DNA of 7,315 nt from contig JAISYA010000151.1 in assembly GCA_031270205.1 (NCBI GenBank), positions 1 to 7,315 of the forward strand, given 5' to 3'. Each line of letters opens with the position of its first letter. Position 1 is the stretch's first letter. The notes under the pieces were generated by a model that saw nothing but the letters and a program-made list of their open reading frames with translations, was not told the origin of the DNA and searched no databases. Positions 1 through 6,151 of this stretch are shown here, piece by piece. Origin of the DNA: Treponema sp. GTDB taxonomy: Bacteria; Spirochaetota; Spirochaetia; Treponematales; Breznakiellaceae. A program made the translations under genes and the position numbers.

Positions 1-386
1 AACCGCAGGTCGCCGGTTTTGGTCATCACCACCTCAAGGGCGCTGATTATCGAATCGGTATTGAGTTTAATGTCCGGCATTTGGGCGGTTTCAAAAATTT
101 GCCGCTTGAGGGCGTTGACTGCGGCGGCATCGGCGTTGGCGGTAAGCCCAAGCCTTACCATCCGATCATCCAGGTCGATGGTTGCCTTGACCGCGCCCAG
201 GGCTCCGAGGGAAACGCCCAGACCGCCCAGGGTTCCGGCAATGCCGGAAAACGCCTGATTGACTTTGTTGGCAACGCCTACCGCTTTATCGGCAAAGCCC
301 TGGACGGAAATCCCGGCCCCTTTGATTTTAGAGGAAAATTGATCTTTAAGGTTGAGCAGTACCCCTGCTGTTATTTCCCGCGCCAT
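1..386 (-). CDS. Tail tape measure protein, N-terminal part (runs off left edge)
   Basis: This open frame starts at an ATG at 386-384 and runs for 128 codons plus two bases to the window edge, so the C-terminus is missing. The protein starts MAREITAGVLLNLKDQFSSK and continues with a run rich in Gly, Ala and Val (about residues 35-62), then DLDDRMVRLGLTANADAAAV. This matches the N-terminus of phage tape measure proteins, where an amphipathic 'L.L.D.FS.K' start precedes a small hydrophobic region and helical segments. Position agrees: in contractile-tailed phages this gene directly follows the frameshifting tail chaperone. The family sets tail length, is coated by chaperone during assembly and leaves through the tube at injection. 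The ribosome site is weak (only CACGGGG, over ten bases away), which suggests coupling to the upstream frame, whose TAG lies two codons before this ATG in the same frame. Identification is by N-terminal pattern and context, since most of the protein is not visible. Confidence 0.8.
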   Translation of the reverse strand, partial: MAREITAGVLLNLKDQFSSKIKGAGISVQGFADKAVGVANKVNQAFSGIAGTLGGLGVSLGALGAVKATIDLDDRMVRLGLTANADAAAVNALKRQIFETAQMPDIKLNTDSIISALEVVMTKTGDLR

Positions 387-392
387 TTTTTT

Positions 393-626
393 CTAGTCAA
401 CCCCGTGGAGGTTTTTGTACACTTCAAATGCCGCCTCATGCCATTCCTTGAGTTCCGCCCAGGTAAAACCCATAACAGTCTCAAAGCTGATAGACGGCAT
501 CATCTGTAACAACTCGCTGGTTACGCGGCGGAGGTCGGCCCGGAATTCGGCGGCGGTGTAACGTTCCCCGGCTTCGCCGCCATTTCTGCCGCCGCCGCTG
601 TAGGGTCTCCGGTTTCCGCCTCCTCT
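393..626 (-). CDS. Predicted -1 frameshift extension of the tail assembly chaperone
   Basis: This frame is -1 relative to the chaperone gene at 919-521. It opens right after a TGA at 632-630, overlaps the whole end of the chaperone frame and stops at TAG 395-393, seven bases before the tape measure gene. It encodes 77 residues after a slip at Lys98: a Gly-rich linker (RGGGNRRPYSGGGRNGGEAG), then a helical part containing MGFTWAELKEWHEAAFEV. Such W..L..W helices are typical of the second-frame product of tail chaperones (lambda GT, P2 E', Mu gp41'). The likely slip site is the A5 run at 630-626, read GAA AAA GAG in frame 0; a second candidate is G GGG AAC at 569-563. A fused product would be about 175 residues. 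The alternative is a separate 36-residue protein starting at ATG 503-501, 17 bases after the chaperone stop, but its ribosome site is poor. The reading frame is certain; how it is expressed is inferred. Confidence 0.72.
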   Translation of the reverse strand, partial: RGGGNRRPYSGGGRNGGEAGERYTAAEFRADLRRVTSELLQMMPSISFETVMGFTWAELKEWHEAAFEVYKNLHGVD

Positions 627-919
627 TTTTCATCAAGAAGGTTTACCAGGCCCATGAAGCGCATATTGGTTCGCGCAAGGACAAGCCGGAGATCGGCCCA
701 ATCCTCCGGCGCCAGTTGATCCAGCACCGCCTCCGGCGCCCCGGACAAGGATGAAAGCAAAGCCCTGGCATAGGCGACACTTTCCGGCGCGTGGCCATCC
801 GTCCGTATGATGTCCCGCAGTACGGGCGGCCTCAGTGTCAGCGCCTTGTACTCCACCTCGCCTTTTCTGATCGGGACGCGCAGGCGAAATACTTCCGGCT
901 CAAAGGGATCGTAAGCCAT
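521..919 (-). CDS. Tail assembly chaperone, Mu gp41-like (short form)
   Basis: A protein of 132 residues starting MAYDPFEPEVFRLRVPIRKG, with TLRPPVLRDI at 28-37 and a helical part EDWADLRLVLARTNMRFMGL at 72-91. This agrees with the Mu/FluMu gp41 and P2 gpE tail assembly chaperone family (Phage_TAC_7 type). The ATG at 919-917 has an AGGAGGG ribosome site six bases upstream, and that site overlaps the stop of the tail tube gene. From about residue 99 the frame-0 protein becomes low-complexity Ala/Pro (TAAAAEMAAKPGNVTPPPNS), as expected where a second frame carries the constrained sequence. It should act in the cytoplasm, binding the tape measure protein and recruiting tube subunits; it is not normally kept in the virion. 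Position between tube and tape measure is the classic one. Confidence 0.85.
   Translation of the reverse strand: MAYDPFEPEVFRLRVPIRKGEVEYKALTLRPPVLRDIIRTDGHAPESVAYARALLSSLSGAPEAVLDQLAPEDWADLRLVLARTNMRFMGLVNLLDEKEEAETGDPTAAAAEMAAKPGNVTPPPNSGPTSAA
626..630 (-). other. Candidate ribosomal slip site (A5) in the chaperone gene
   Basis: On the coding strand the sequence is GAT GAA AAA GAG GAG, with AAA as codon 98 of the chaperone. A lysyl-tRNA on AAA (628-626) can shift back one base onto AAA (629-627) with full pairing. The -1 frame is closed by TGA at 632-630 just upstream and open for 77 codons downstream, so slipping must occur here or later. The site does not match a full X XXY YYZ heptamer, because GAA cannot re-pair on TGA; this would be single-tRNA slippage. 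The only comparable later site is G GGG AAC at 569-563. A purine-rich GAGGAGG directly follows the A run, but not at the upstream distance known to stimulate -1 shifts. Confidence 0.45.
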
Positions 920-928
920 ACCGCCCTC

Positions 929-1285
929 CTACAGCCGGGGACTCGTGCCGGAATTATAGGTAATGCTGATTTCGGCATCGCCCAATTCCCCCGGCTCGGT
1001 TACCCAGGCGTTGGGCATCATGTATTGATTGCCGCCGGTCGTGAAAATGGTGAGGGTATCCTCACCTACATCGCTCATTTCTTCCACGCCGAGGGTTCCG
1101 GTGGCGTTCAGCTTGAGCTTCAATTCGGCGAAGGTCTGTTTTTCCGTGTAGCCCGTATTTTCCGGCACCTCCCCCGCCTTGGTTTCGCGTTTGACCCCGG
1201 CAGGCTTGAAAGTTGATCCGCCCTCCTGAAGGGGAAGCTCTCCCAGCGCCGATGATATAACCCGGTGTACCCGTTCAAGTTTCAT
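929..1285 (-). CDS. M: Tail tube protein, Mu gpM-like
   Basis: A 118-residue protein beginning MKLERVHRVISSALGELPLQ. It has a predicted beta-rich body, with alternating strands around KLKLNATGTLGVEEMSDVG, then TIFTTGGNQYMMPNAWVTEP, and ends at EISITYNSGTSPRL. Length and pattern fit the Mu-type tail tube family (Mu gene M, 118 residues), which forms the inner hollow tube of a contractile tail inside the sheath. The ATG at 1285 has an AGGAGG site eight bases upstream. The preceding sheath stop is 12 bases away, and the following chaperone gene starts nine bases after this stop. The sheath-tube-chaperone-tape measure order is the standard myovirus arrangement and supports the call independently. 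Confidence 0.9.
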   Translation of the reverse strand: MKLERVHRVISSALGELPLQEGGSTFKPAGVKRETKAGEVPENTGYTEKQTFAELKLKLNATGTLGVEEMSDVGEDTLTIFTTGGNQYMMPNAWVTEPGELGDAEISITYNSGTSPRL

Positions 1286-1297
1286 TCTTCTATCCTC

Positions 1298-2761
1298 CTA
1301 TTTGAATTGCAGCAATCCTGCTCCGATGTAGAATTGACCGATCAGATTCGGCTGATGGCTGTACTCAAGCCAGGTTTTGCTTCCCGATTTGACTTCCACA
1401 ATGAGGGAACTTTTGTAGCCATCAAAATCCTGGCACCAGCGTTTTTCCTTGATGAAAACCGCCTGGTACAGTTCGCAAAGGAACGACCGGAAAATTCCGG
1501 CGGTCATCACCTTTGCGCCGGAGCCGAAGTTTTCTTCGGTACTCGCCAACTTCCATGTTTTGTACCGTTTCTTTGCCTCGGCGTTGATGTAGGTACGCAC
1601 CGCGTCTACCGTTTCGGGAACCTGGATGTCCAGGTAGCTCGTGTCCCGGCCCCCGTCGCTGTTTTCCGTGTAGCTCGTTACCAGCCGTTCAATCAGTACG
1701 TTGCCGGTGGTGTCCAGGCGGCAGGTGGCAATCCCCGCTGTGAGCATGATTTGCCGGGTATCGGCGTCAAGCTCCACTTTGGAGGCGAGGCCGGTAACAG
1801 TAAGATCGTAGGTATTGGCGGCGGGATCGTCCGCCAGGATACGGCAGGCGATGGCGCACCACCGGGCAGCCCACTCGCCGGGAAGCTGCGGGTTGGTAAG
1901 CCGGGGAACAAGCACGATATGCGGATTGTTTATCGCGGCGGCCCTGGCCAGCACGGTGCCCGGCTCACTGACGCTGCCAAGCTCGCCGGAGAGGGCCACA
2001 AAAGCCCGGCCTCCGATCTGGCGCATGGCCCCAAAACGGCTGGTGAGTTCCGTTGCAAGGGCGGCGATATTATCGGGATCATCAAAATCAGAGATGACGT
2101 AATTGTACCGGACGCTTCCCAAGCCGGGAAAGAGCGGCGTGATATTCGCGGTTTGCGCCCCCTGTGTAACAGCCCCTTCGGTAATTGTAACCCCGACAGC
2201 TTCGCTTACGATAGTAACGCTATTGGCATTTCCGCTCGTTCCTGGCACCACGGCCTTAACGGTAAATTCTCCATCCTCTCCGGCTTCCGCCTCAATGGGC
2301 AGCCATACCTCGCTGTTGATCCGGGCCACAATCGCGGCGGCTACCTCTTCGGCGGAAGCGCCGGGAACGACAGCGGCAGCGTCGATCTTCGCTCCGTTGA
2401 CCGTAATCGCCGCCCCGCCCTGCTGGGCTGTGGTAACGGAAACCGTGTAGATTTTTTGCCAGGGCGTAGCCGCTCCTGGCGCTGCTACCGGCAACACCCA
2501 GCACTCCTCGATCTTATTCAAGGCTAGGAAAATTCTTGTCAGGATCGCGGCGGGGCTGCCGTAGCCAAAGAGCGCGGCGGCTTTGAGATCGGAGAGTACC
2601 CGCACGGGCGTTCCAGCGGGAGCCGTTCCCGCCGCGCTCTTGCAGGCAATAATGAGCGCCTTTTTAATTTCGCTGGTACTCCCCGCCAGGGAGTTGTCCA
2701 CTTCCTGGTACTGCCCTGGCACTAACAGCACGTCAGGGATTTGTGTAAAGGGTATTGCCAT
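1298..2761 (-). CDS. L: Contractile tail sheath protein, Mu gpL-like
   Basis: A 487-residue protein (Mu L is 495) of the Phage_sheath_1 type. It begins MAIPFTQIPDVLLVPGQYQE followed by VDNSLAG, the usual N-terminal pattern of Mu-like sheaths. The middle contains VPRLTNPQLPGEWAARWCAI and a DPAANTYDLTVTGL segment. The C-terminal part has LIERLVTSYTENSDGGRDTS, YLDIQVPETVDAVRTYI and ends LIGQFYIGAGLLQFK; this is the region that bonds sheath to tube and to neighbouring subunits. I choose ATG at 2761: GGAGG lies seven bases upstream. A TTG six bases earlier would sit only one base from that site. With the ATG start the gene begins two bases after the stop of gp37. The sheath subunits surround the tube and contract at infection. 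Confidence 0.93.
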   Translation of the reverse strand: MAIPFTQIPDVLLVPGQYQEVDNSLAGSTSEIKKALIIACKSAAGTAPAGTPVRVLSDLKAAALFGYGSPAAILTRIFLALNKIEECWVLPVAAPGAATPWQKIYTVSVTTAQQGGAAITVNGAKIDAAAVVPGASAEEVAAAIVARINSEVWLPIEAEAGEDGEFTVKAVVPGTSGNANSVTIVSEAVGVTITEGAVTQGAQTANITPLFPGLGSVRYNYVISDFDDPDNIAALATELTSRFGAMRQIGGRAFVALSGELGSVSEPGTVLARAAAINNPHIVLVPRLTNPQLPGEWAARWCAIACRILADDPAANTYDLTVTGLASKVELDADTRQIMLTAGIATCRLDTTGNVLIERLVTSYTENSDGGRDTSYLDIQVPETVDAVRTYINAEAKKRYKTWKLASTEENFGSGAKVMTAGIFRSFLCELYQAVFIKEKRWCQDFDGYKSSLIVEVKSGSKTWLEYSHQPNLIGQFYIGAGLLQFK

Positions 2762-2763
2762 AA

Positions 2764-3282
2764 TCAATCCTCCATATTCGTGTGATCGTCTATTTCTATG
2801 GTTCCGACTTCCATCGTACCTTCAAAATATTCAAACTCGTCAAAGGGCTCGGTATCCTTGACCGCGTGATCCTTGAGTACCAATTCCCACTTCACCGCCC
2901 ACATCGTGATATTCATAGCGTCCAGGGTTCCTGAAAAAAGACACTCGGACTCGATGTTGGTATCTTTTATAACCAGATCAAAATCCACTTTTCTGATAAC
3001 CGGGATTAATGCCGATACAATTTTCAATGCCCCATCGTAGAGTTTGTCCGCGCTGCTTGCCCGGTACAAAACCCAGCTTACGAAAGTGATACTGTTTTGT
3101 GCCCCATCGGTGAATTTTACCAGGCTCGTCAGGATAGCCGGGGTTCGCTGGGCATCCCTTTTGATAGACTCGGCGGTAAAAAGACCGGGGTGGGCCTCTA
3201 TGGTCATTTTGGGATACAGGGGCAGTATCCCTGCTTTTATCTGTTCTACCGCCGCATCGCGGATGGTGAGGTAACCGCTCAT
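2764..3282 (-). CDS. Mu gp37-like protein (DUF1834 type), probable tail terminator
   Basis: A 172-residue protein. It starts MSGYLTIRDAAVEQIKAGIL, where a helix precedes LYPKMTIEAHPG, and has VKFTDGAQNSITFVSWVLYR and a WAVKWELVLKD strand near 128-138. The tail is acidic (TEPFDEFEYFEG and a final DDHTNMED). Length, pattern and position just before the sheath gene match the gp37/DUF1834 family of Mu-like phages, thought to be a tail terminator or tail completion protein at the head-proximal end. Its ATG overlaps the stop of gpG by four bases (ATGA) and lacks a strong ribosome site, so it is probably translated by coupling. Mu has a small gp38 gene between gp37 and L; none exists here. Family membership is likely; the terminator role is taken from Mu and not shown by the sequence. 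Confidence 0.75.
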   Translation of the reverse strand: MSGYLTIRDAAVEQIKAGILPLYPKMTIEAHPGLFTAESIKRDAQRTPAILTSLVKFTDGAQNSITFVSWVLYRASSADKLYDGALKIVSALIPVIRKVDFDLVIKDTNIESECLFSGTLDAMNITMWAVKWELVLKDHAVKDTEPFDEFEYFEGTMEVGTIEIDDHTNMED

Positions 3283-3806
3283 TGTATATTCCCCGCTAAA
3301 AACGCGGCTGTCGCCGCCTCAATCGCTTTTGTATCCTCCGGCGAAACGCCCAGGTAAGGCCGCGCCGGGATCGTTGCTTTTTTCAACATTCCGTAACCCG
3401 GAACAAACAGGGCTTTGGCGCTTTTCGGTTTTATCTCCGCGCCGAATTGATGAACCGCCGCGTATTCCATTGTCGCTCCTACCAATACCGACCAAGCCCC
3501 GCCCTGGACTTCGCTGGTGATACTATCCCGGAGCATCCCTTCCCCAACCAAAATTGACCGGCTCCCCGCCAACCCCCGGCTCGCGTAGTAATCCAGCGTT
3601 TTTTGCGCCAAGGCTTTCCATGAATTACCGTCAGGGCTTTTCCGGGTATCAAAACGCTCCTGGGTTTGAGCCTCCATCTCTACGCCGATACTTTGTAGGA
3701 GCTTAGCGCGATCCGCGCTGTCCAGGGCGGCTTTAGCAAGCAGCTTTTTTACCTTGTCAATTTCCTTGAGATCAAAACTGACCTGCGCTCCCTGGGTTTC
3801 GGCCAT
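3279..3806 (-). CDS. Phage virion morphogenesis protein, Mu gpG / P2 gpS-like tail completion
   Basis: A 175-residue protein with the clear signature of the virion morphogenesis family. SPDGNSWKAL lies at 57-66, followed by EGMLRDSI at 89-96, VLVGATMEYAAVHQFG at 107-122 and IPARPYLGVSPED at 146-158. These motifs (SPDG..W, YA..HQFG, PARP.LG) are conserved from Mu gpG to P2 gpS. Members help complete and join the tail to the head. I choose ATG at 3806, which overlaps the gp36 stop as TGATG and has GGGAAGG seven bases upstream. A TTG one codon earlier lies too close to the ribosome site. In Mu, G lies before protease I; here it lies between gp36 and gp37. Confidence 0.88.
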   Translation of the reverse strand: MAETQGAQVSFDLKEIDKVKKLLAKAALDSADRAKLLQSIGVEMEAQTQERFDTRKSPDGNSWKALAQKTLDYYASRGLAGSRSILVGEGMLRDSITSEVQGGAWSVLVGATMEYAAVHQFGAEIKPKSAKALFVPGYGMLKKATIPARPYLGVSPEDTKAIEAATAAFLAGNIQ

Positions 3807-4240
3807 CAAAATACCTTCCCTTTTTTGAAAAATCTGCCGTCCGGGATGTTGCCTTCACCGGAAATTACTACTTCCGATCCCTGATAGCCCGGCCCCTCAA
3901 GGCCGCCCTGGTATTCCCGGTTGATCTTTTCCAGCAGGGCCAGGCTTTCCTTGTATTTGTTCCGAGTGTTTTCGCTGCTGGTAACGGTATCGGTCAGCCG
4001 GTCAAGGGCGAGATCGGCACAGACCGCTTCCAGCGCATCGGAAAACTGCGGATTGACCGGGCGGCCAATTTCCCCAGTCTCATCAAGAAGCCAGGGAAGA
4101 TGCGCCGCGATAACCCCGGTAGCCTGCCGCAGGGCGGTTTTAATCCGGGCAATATCCGGTTCGCCGTCCTCCCCGGAGGGAAGTATCACGGACGCGGTCT
4201 GCATGGAAAGAAACTGCTCTGCGGTGATAAGCGGGATCAT
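3806..4240 (-). CDS. Mu gp36-like connector protein (DUF1320)
   Basis: A 144-residue protein starting MIPLITAEQFLSMQ. DGEPDIARIKTALRQATGVI at 25-44 leads into AAHLPWLL, then PQFSDALEAVCADLALDRLT at 64-83 and NTRNKYKESLALLEKINREY at 91-110. This series of helices (an 'Al..A...I...L' block, a 'L...c.dlA...L' block, then 'rY..al..L..I') is the pattern of the gp36/DUF1320 family, found after the major capsid gene in Mu-like phages and thought to act as a head-tail connector or adaptor. The C-terminal 35 residues are Gly-rich. The ATG overlaps the upstream stop (ATGA); a GAGG ten bases away is a modest ribosome site, so coupling is likely. The connector role is inferred from position and family. 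Confidence 0.8.
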   Translation of the reverse strand: MIPLITAEQFLSMQTASVILPSGEDGEPDIARIKTALRQATGVIAAHLPWLLDETGEIGRPVNPQFSDALEAVCADLALDRLTDTVTSSENTRNKYKESLALLEKINREYQGGLEGPGYQGSEVVISGEGNIPDGRFFKKGKVF

Positions 4241-4701
4241 GTTTCAATAACCTCTACCCAAGTGTCTTTTTTAAGTATGGCAAGCTGCGTTTCGGTAACT
4301 TCGTGGGTTTCCGGCTTTTGCGAAAGGATAAGCCCGGCGCGGCGGTACTTAGGGTAACCGGTTTTATGCCGCAGTGTAACCGACACCTTGTTTCCCTCAA
4401 CCGCAGGTGACGTATCGCCGCTCCCCTCCTTGATCTGCGTATTGCCGCCCTCCTGCGGGAGCGGCGGGATGCCGGTATCCGGTAGTGTATTGTCCGCCGC
4501 TGGCGGCGTATCGCCGCTTCCTTGCGGGTTCAGCGCTCCGGGGGCTGCCTTCGGATCGAAGCCGGCCTCTTTGAGCAGGCTCCAGGCATCGCCGATGTTA
4601 AGGCCGTGTTCCCGGCACATCTCCGTTACAATGCCGTTACGGTCTTTTTTTTCCGCCTGGATCAGTTTTTCAATCCAGGGCGCAAGTTGTTCCTTGTTCA
4701 T
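4237..4701 (-). CDS. Mu gp35 / FluMu HI1506-like protein with low-complexity linker
   Basis: A 154-residue protein in three parts. Residues 1-50 form a charged helical region (KLIQAEKKDRNGIVTEMC ... DAWSLLKEAGFDP). Residues 51-105 are a Pro/Gly/Asp-rich linker with the near-repeat GSGDTPPAADN (61-71) and GSGDTSPAVEGN (93-104). Residues 115-152 hold a compact domain, KYRRAGLILSQKPETHEVTE then TQLAILKKDTWVEVI. This resembles the small domain called the FluMu N-terminal domain in HI1506-type proteins ('RRAG..f....T.EVTe.QL..Lk.D..l.V'), but here it is C-terminal. The ATG at 4701 has an AAGGTGA site five bases upstream and follows the major capsid stop by 17 bases. The function is not known; position next to the capsid gene suggests a head accessory role. 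Confidence 0.65.
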   Translation of the reverse strand: MNKEQLAPWIEKLIQAEKKDRNGIVTEMCREHGLNIGDAWSLLKEAGFDPKAAPGALNPQGSGDTPPAADNTLPDTGIPPLPQEGGNTQIKEGSGDTSPAVEGNKVSVTLRHKTGYPKYRRAGLILSQKPETHEVTETQLAILKKDTWVEVIET

Positions 4702-4718
4702 GGGTCACCTTCTTTTTA

Positions 4719-5663
4719 TTAATCGTCATCCGGGGTGTACGGCTCCGGCGCGGGCGGCAGATAATCGATTACCAAGAGTTCCGCCGTGTGGTAGTTCGGG
4801 TTTGAATCTCCGCCGTCAATAAACTGCTTTTCCAACAGGGCGCGGGCCGCCGCCTCGTTGGTGGGGTCTACCACCAGGTGCGTAGGAACTATTCCCATCG
4901 GATCGCCGCCGTCCCGTTTGATCGTCCGCATCGCAAGACGGGCCGCTTCATAGTTTGCGGCGGCGAGCGCCATGTCCGAAGCAATCGCCTGCTGCCAAAG
5001 GCCGTAGCCGAAATTGCCGCGATACCGGATACCGTAGAGATACTGATCTTTCATAAAGACCGAATCGTTTCTGGTATCGGTGATCTCGTCCATTTCAGGC
5101 GCGGAACGCTGCTGCAAAATGAAAGGCTTCAAACTTCCCTTGAGCGAAAGCAGATACCATCCGGCGGCGCTTCCGCTTCCCAAAATGTTTGAAACTTCTG
5201 TAACATCGCCCGTGCCGTCCGCCTTCTGATACACCGGGTGTTCGGTATCGAAAAACGGCTGCCCGTCGTAACAGAGATTTGTTAATCCTCCGGTTAAAAG
5301 GGCGGCGATGTTGCGGTTAAAAAACCGCACAACTTCGTCCGCCATTTCCCGCGCAATCACCGAATACTGGCCCAAAATATCATCTTCGATGTCCGCACGG
5401 TCAACGCCGAAAGTTGATTCGTACTTTTTGTTGACAATCTGGTACGAAAATTCGGCCATGTCTTTAATGACACGGTCGCCGATCCATTCGCGCATCTGCG
5501 GAAACTGCCCCAGCCAGGCGTAGGTGTTGCTCCGGGTGTCGCTCGTGATAATGGTGCAGAGCAATTTATATACCGGTTCAGCGCCAAGCTCCGCCATCCG
5601 GTTTTTAAATTCGGCGCGGACGAGCGTCCGCAGGTTTTGTAATACAGCGTTGGTTATAATCAT
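4719..5663 (-). CDS. T: Major head subunit, Mu gpT-like
   Basis: A 314-residue protein (Mu T is 305) with unmistakable gpT motifs. These are SDTRSNTYAWLGQFP at 41-55, REWIGDR at 58-64, NKKYESTFGV at 78-87, IEDDILGQY at 92-100, CYDGQPFFDTEHPVY at 131-145 followed by DGTG, and LKPFILQQRSAPE at 178-190. Near the end PTHLVVDPTNEAAARALL agrees with the 'PTH.VV' block of the family. It has the HK97-like fold expected of major capsid proteins and builds the icosahedral shell over the scaffold. The ATG overlaps the protease stop (ATGA) and has a GGAGG site seven bases upstream, fitting high expression. The C-terminus carries a short Pro/Asp-rich tail (APEPYTPDDD) not obvious in Mu. Confidence 0.95.
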   Translation of the reverse strand: MIITNAVLQNLRTLVRAEFKNRMAELGAEPVYKLLCTIITSDTRSNTYAWLGQFPQMREWIGDRVIKDMAEFSYQIVNKKYESTFGVDRADIEDDILGQYSVIAREMADEVVRFFNRNIAALLTGGLTNLCYDGQPFFDTEHPVYQKADGTGDVTEVSNILGSGSAAGWYLLSLKGSLKPFILQQRSAPEMDEITDTRNDSVFMKDQYLYGIRYRGNFGYGLWQQAIASDMALAAANYEAARLAMRTIKRDGGDPMGIVPTHLVVDPTNEAAARALLEKQFIDGGDSNPNYHTAELLVIDYLPPAPEPYTPDDD

Positions 5664-6151
5664 TTACCGGCCTCCCTGATTTTTTTCCACTCATCAACGC
5701 TGTACCCCGCCGCCTTCGCAAAGGCCGCGTCTTCAGCGTTGAGGGACACTTCGGAAGCGGGGGGCGTTCCGGCGGGGGCCTGGGGCTTGCCGTCAATAAT
5801 GGCGGGGGTTTTCGCGGCAATATCCTTAAATTGCTCAAGCCCCGCCTGGGTAGCGCACATATTGATATAGGTGTCTTTAAGCGCGGGGGGAATTTTTCCC
5901 GCCTTAACCGCCTCGTCCACCGCCGCCTCCGCTTCTTTTTTAAGCTGTGCGGCGTTCAGGTCGGCCACCTGCTTTTCGGCGCTTACCGCCCGTTCCAGCG
6001 CGGTATTTAACTCCACACGCGGGGCATAGGCGGCAAGGTCAATACTCTGCGCTGCGTTCTGTGCCGTTTTCAATTTTTCGATTACGGCAAGCGCATCGTT
6101 CACGGTCGCGGTTTCGGCCAGTCCTAATGCCGCGCACAATTCTTTGTCCAT
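5660..6151 (-). CDS. Z: Internal in-frame scaffold protein, Mu gpZ-like
   Basis: Within the protease gene, codon 159 is an ATG (6151-6149) preceded by CGGAGG five bases upstream, a far better ribosome site than that of the full-length gene. Starting there gives a 163-residue protein in the same frame, beginning MDKELCAALGLAETATVNDA. It is mostly helical, with heptad-like Leu/Ala spacing through VIEKLKTAQN and ELNTALERAVSAEKQVADLN, and ends ASEVSLNAEDAAFAKAAGYS then VDEWKKIREAGK. In Mu, the scaffold Z is likewise made from an internal start in I and shares its C-terminus with the protease. The start falls exactly at the junction of the two domains, which supports real use. Expression is inferred from the ribosome site and the Mu precedent. 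Confidence 0.75.
   Translation of the reverse strand: MDKELCAALGLAETATVNDALAVIEKLKTAQNAAQSIDLAAYAPRVELNTALERAVSAEKQVADLNAAQLKKEAEAAVDEAVKAGKIPPALKDTYINMCATQAGLEQFKDIAAKTPAIIDGKPQAPAGTPPASEVSLNAEDAAFAKAAGYSVDEWKKIREAGK

Noticed and set aside
81..509. Plus-strand open frame of 142 codons at the left end
   Set aside because: It lies opposite the tape measure start and the chaperone extension, both with family-like proteins and matching gene order; its own translation resembles nothing recognisable.
618..625. GAGGAGG as an internal ribosome site in the chaperone gene
   Set aside because: No ATG, GTG or TTG lies at a usable distance downstream in any frame.
1265..2527. Long plus-strand open frame of 420 codons opposite the sheath gene
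   Set aside because: It is antisense to a clearly recognised sheath gene, shows no domain pattern, is Gly/Arg-rich as expected from the complement of GC-rich codons, and has no suitable ribosome site.
2762..2767. TTG start for the sheath gene, two codons earlier
   Set aside because: The TTG is one base from GGAGG, too close for initiation, while ATG 2761 has ideal spacing.
3807..3809. TTG start for the gpG-like gene, one codon earlier
   Set aside because: The spacing to GGAAGG is only four bases and the ATG at 3806 fits better and forms the usual TGATG junction.
4540..4570. Similarity of AGFDPKAAPGALN in the gp35-like protein to AGFDPDTSEALNG at the GemA end (7137-7190)
   Set aside because: Only a few residues agree, the DNA is unrelated and the surrounding sequences do not align, so chance is the simplest explanation.
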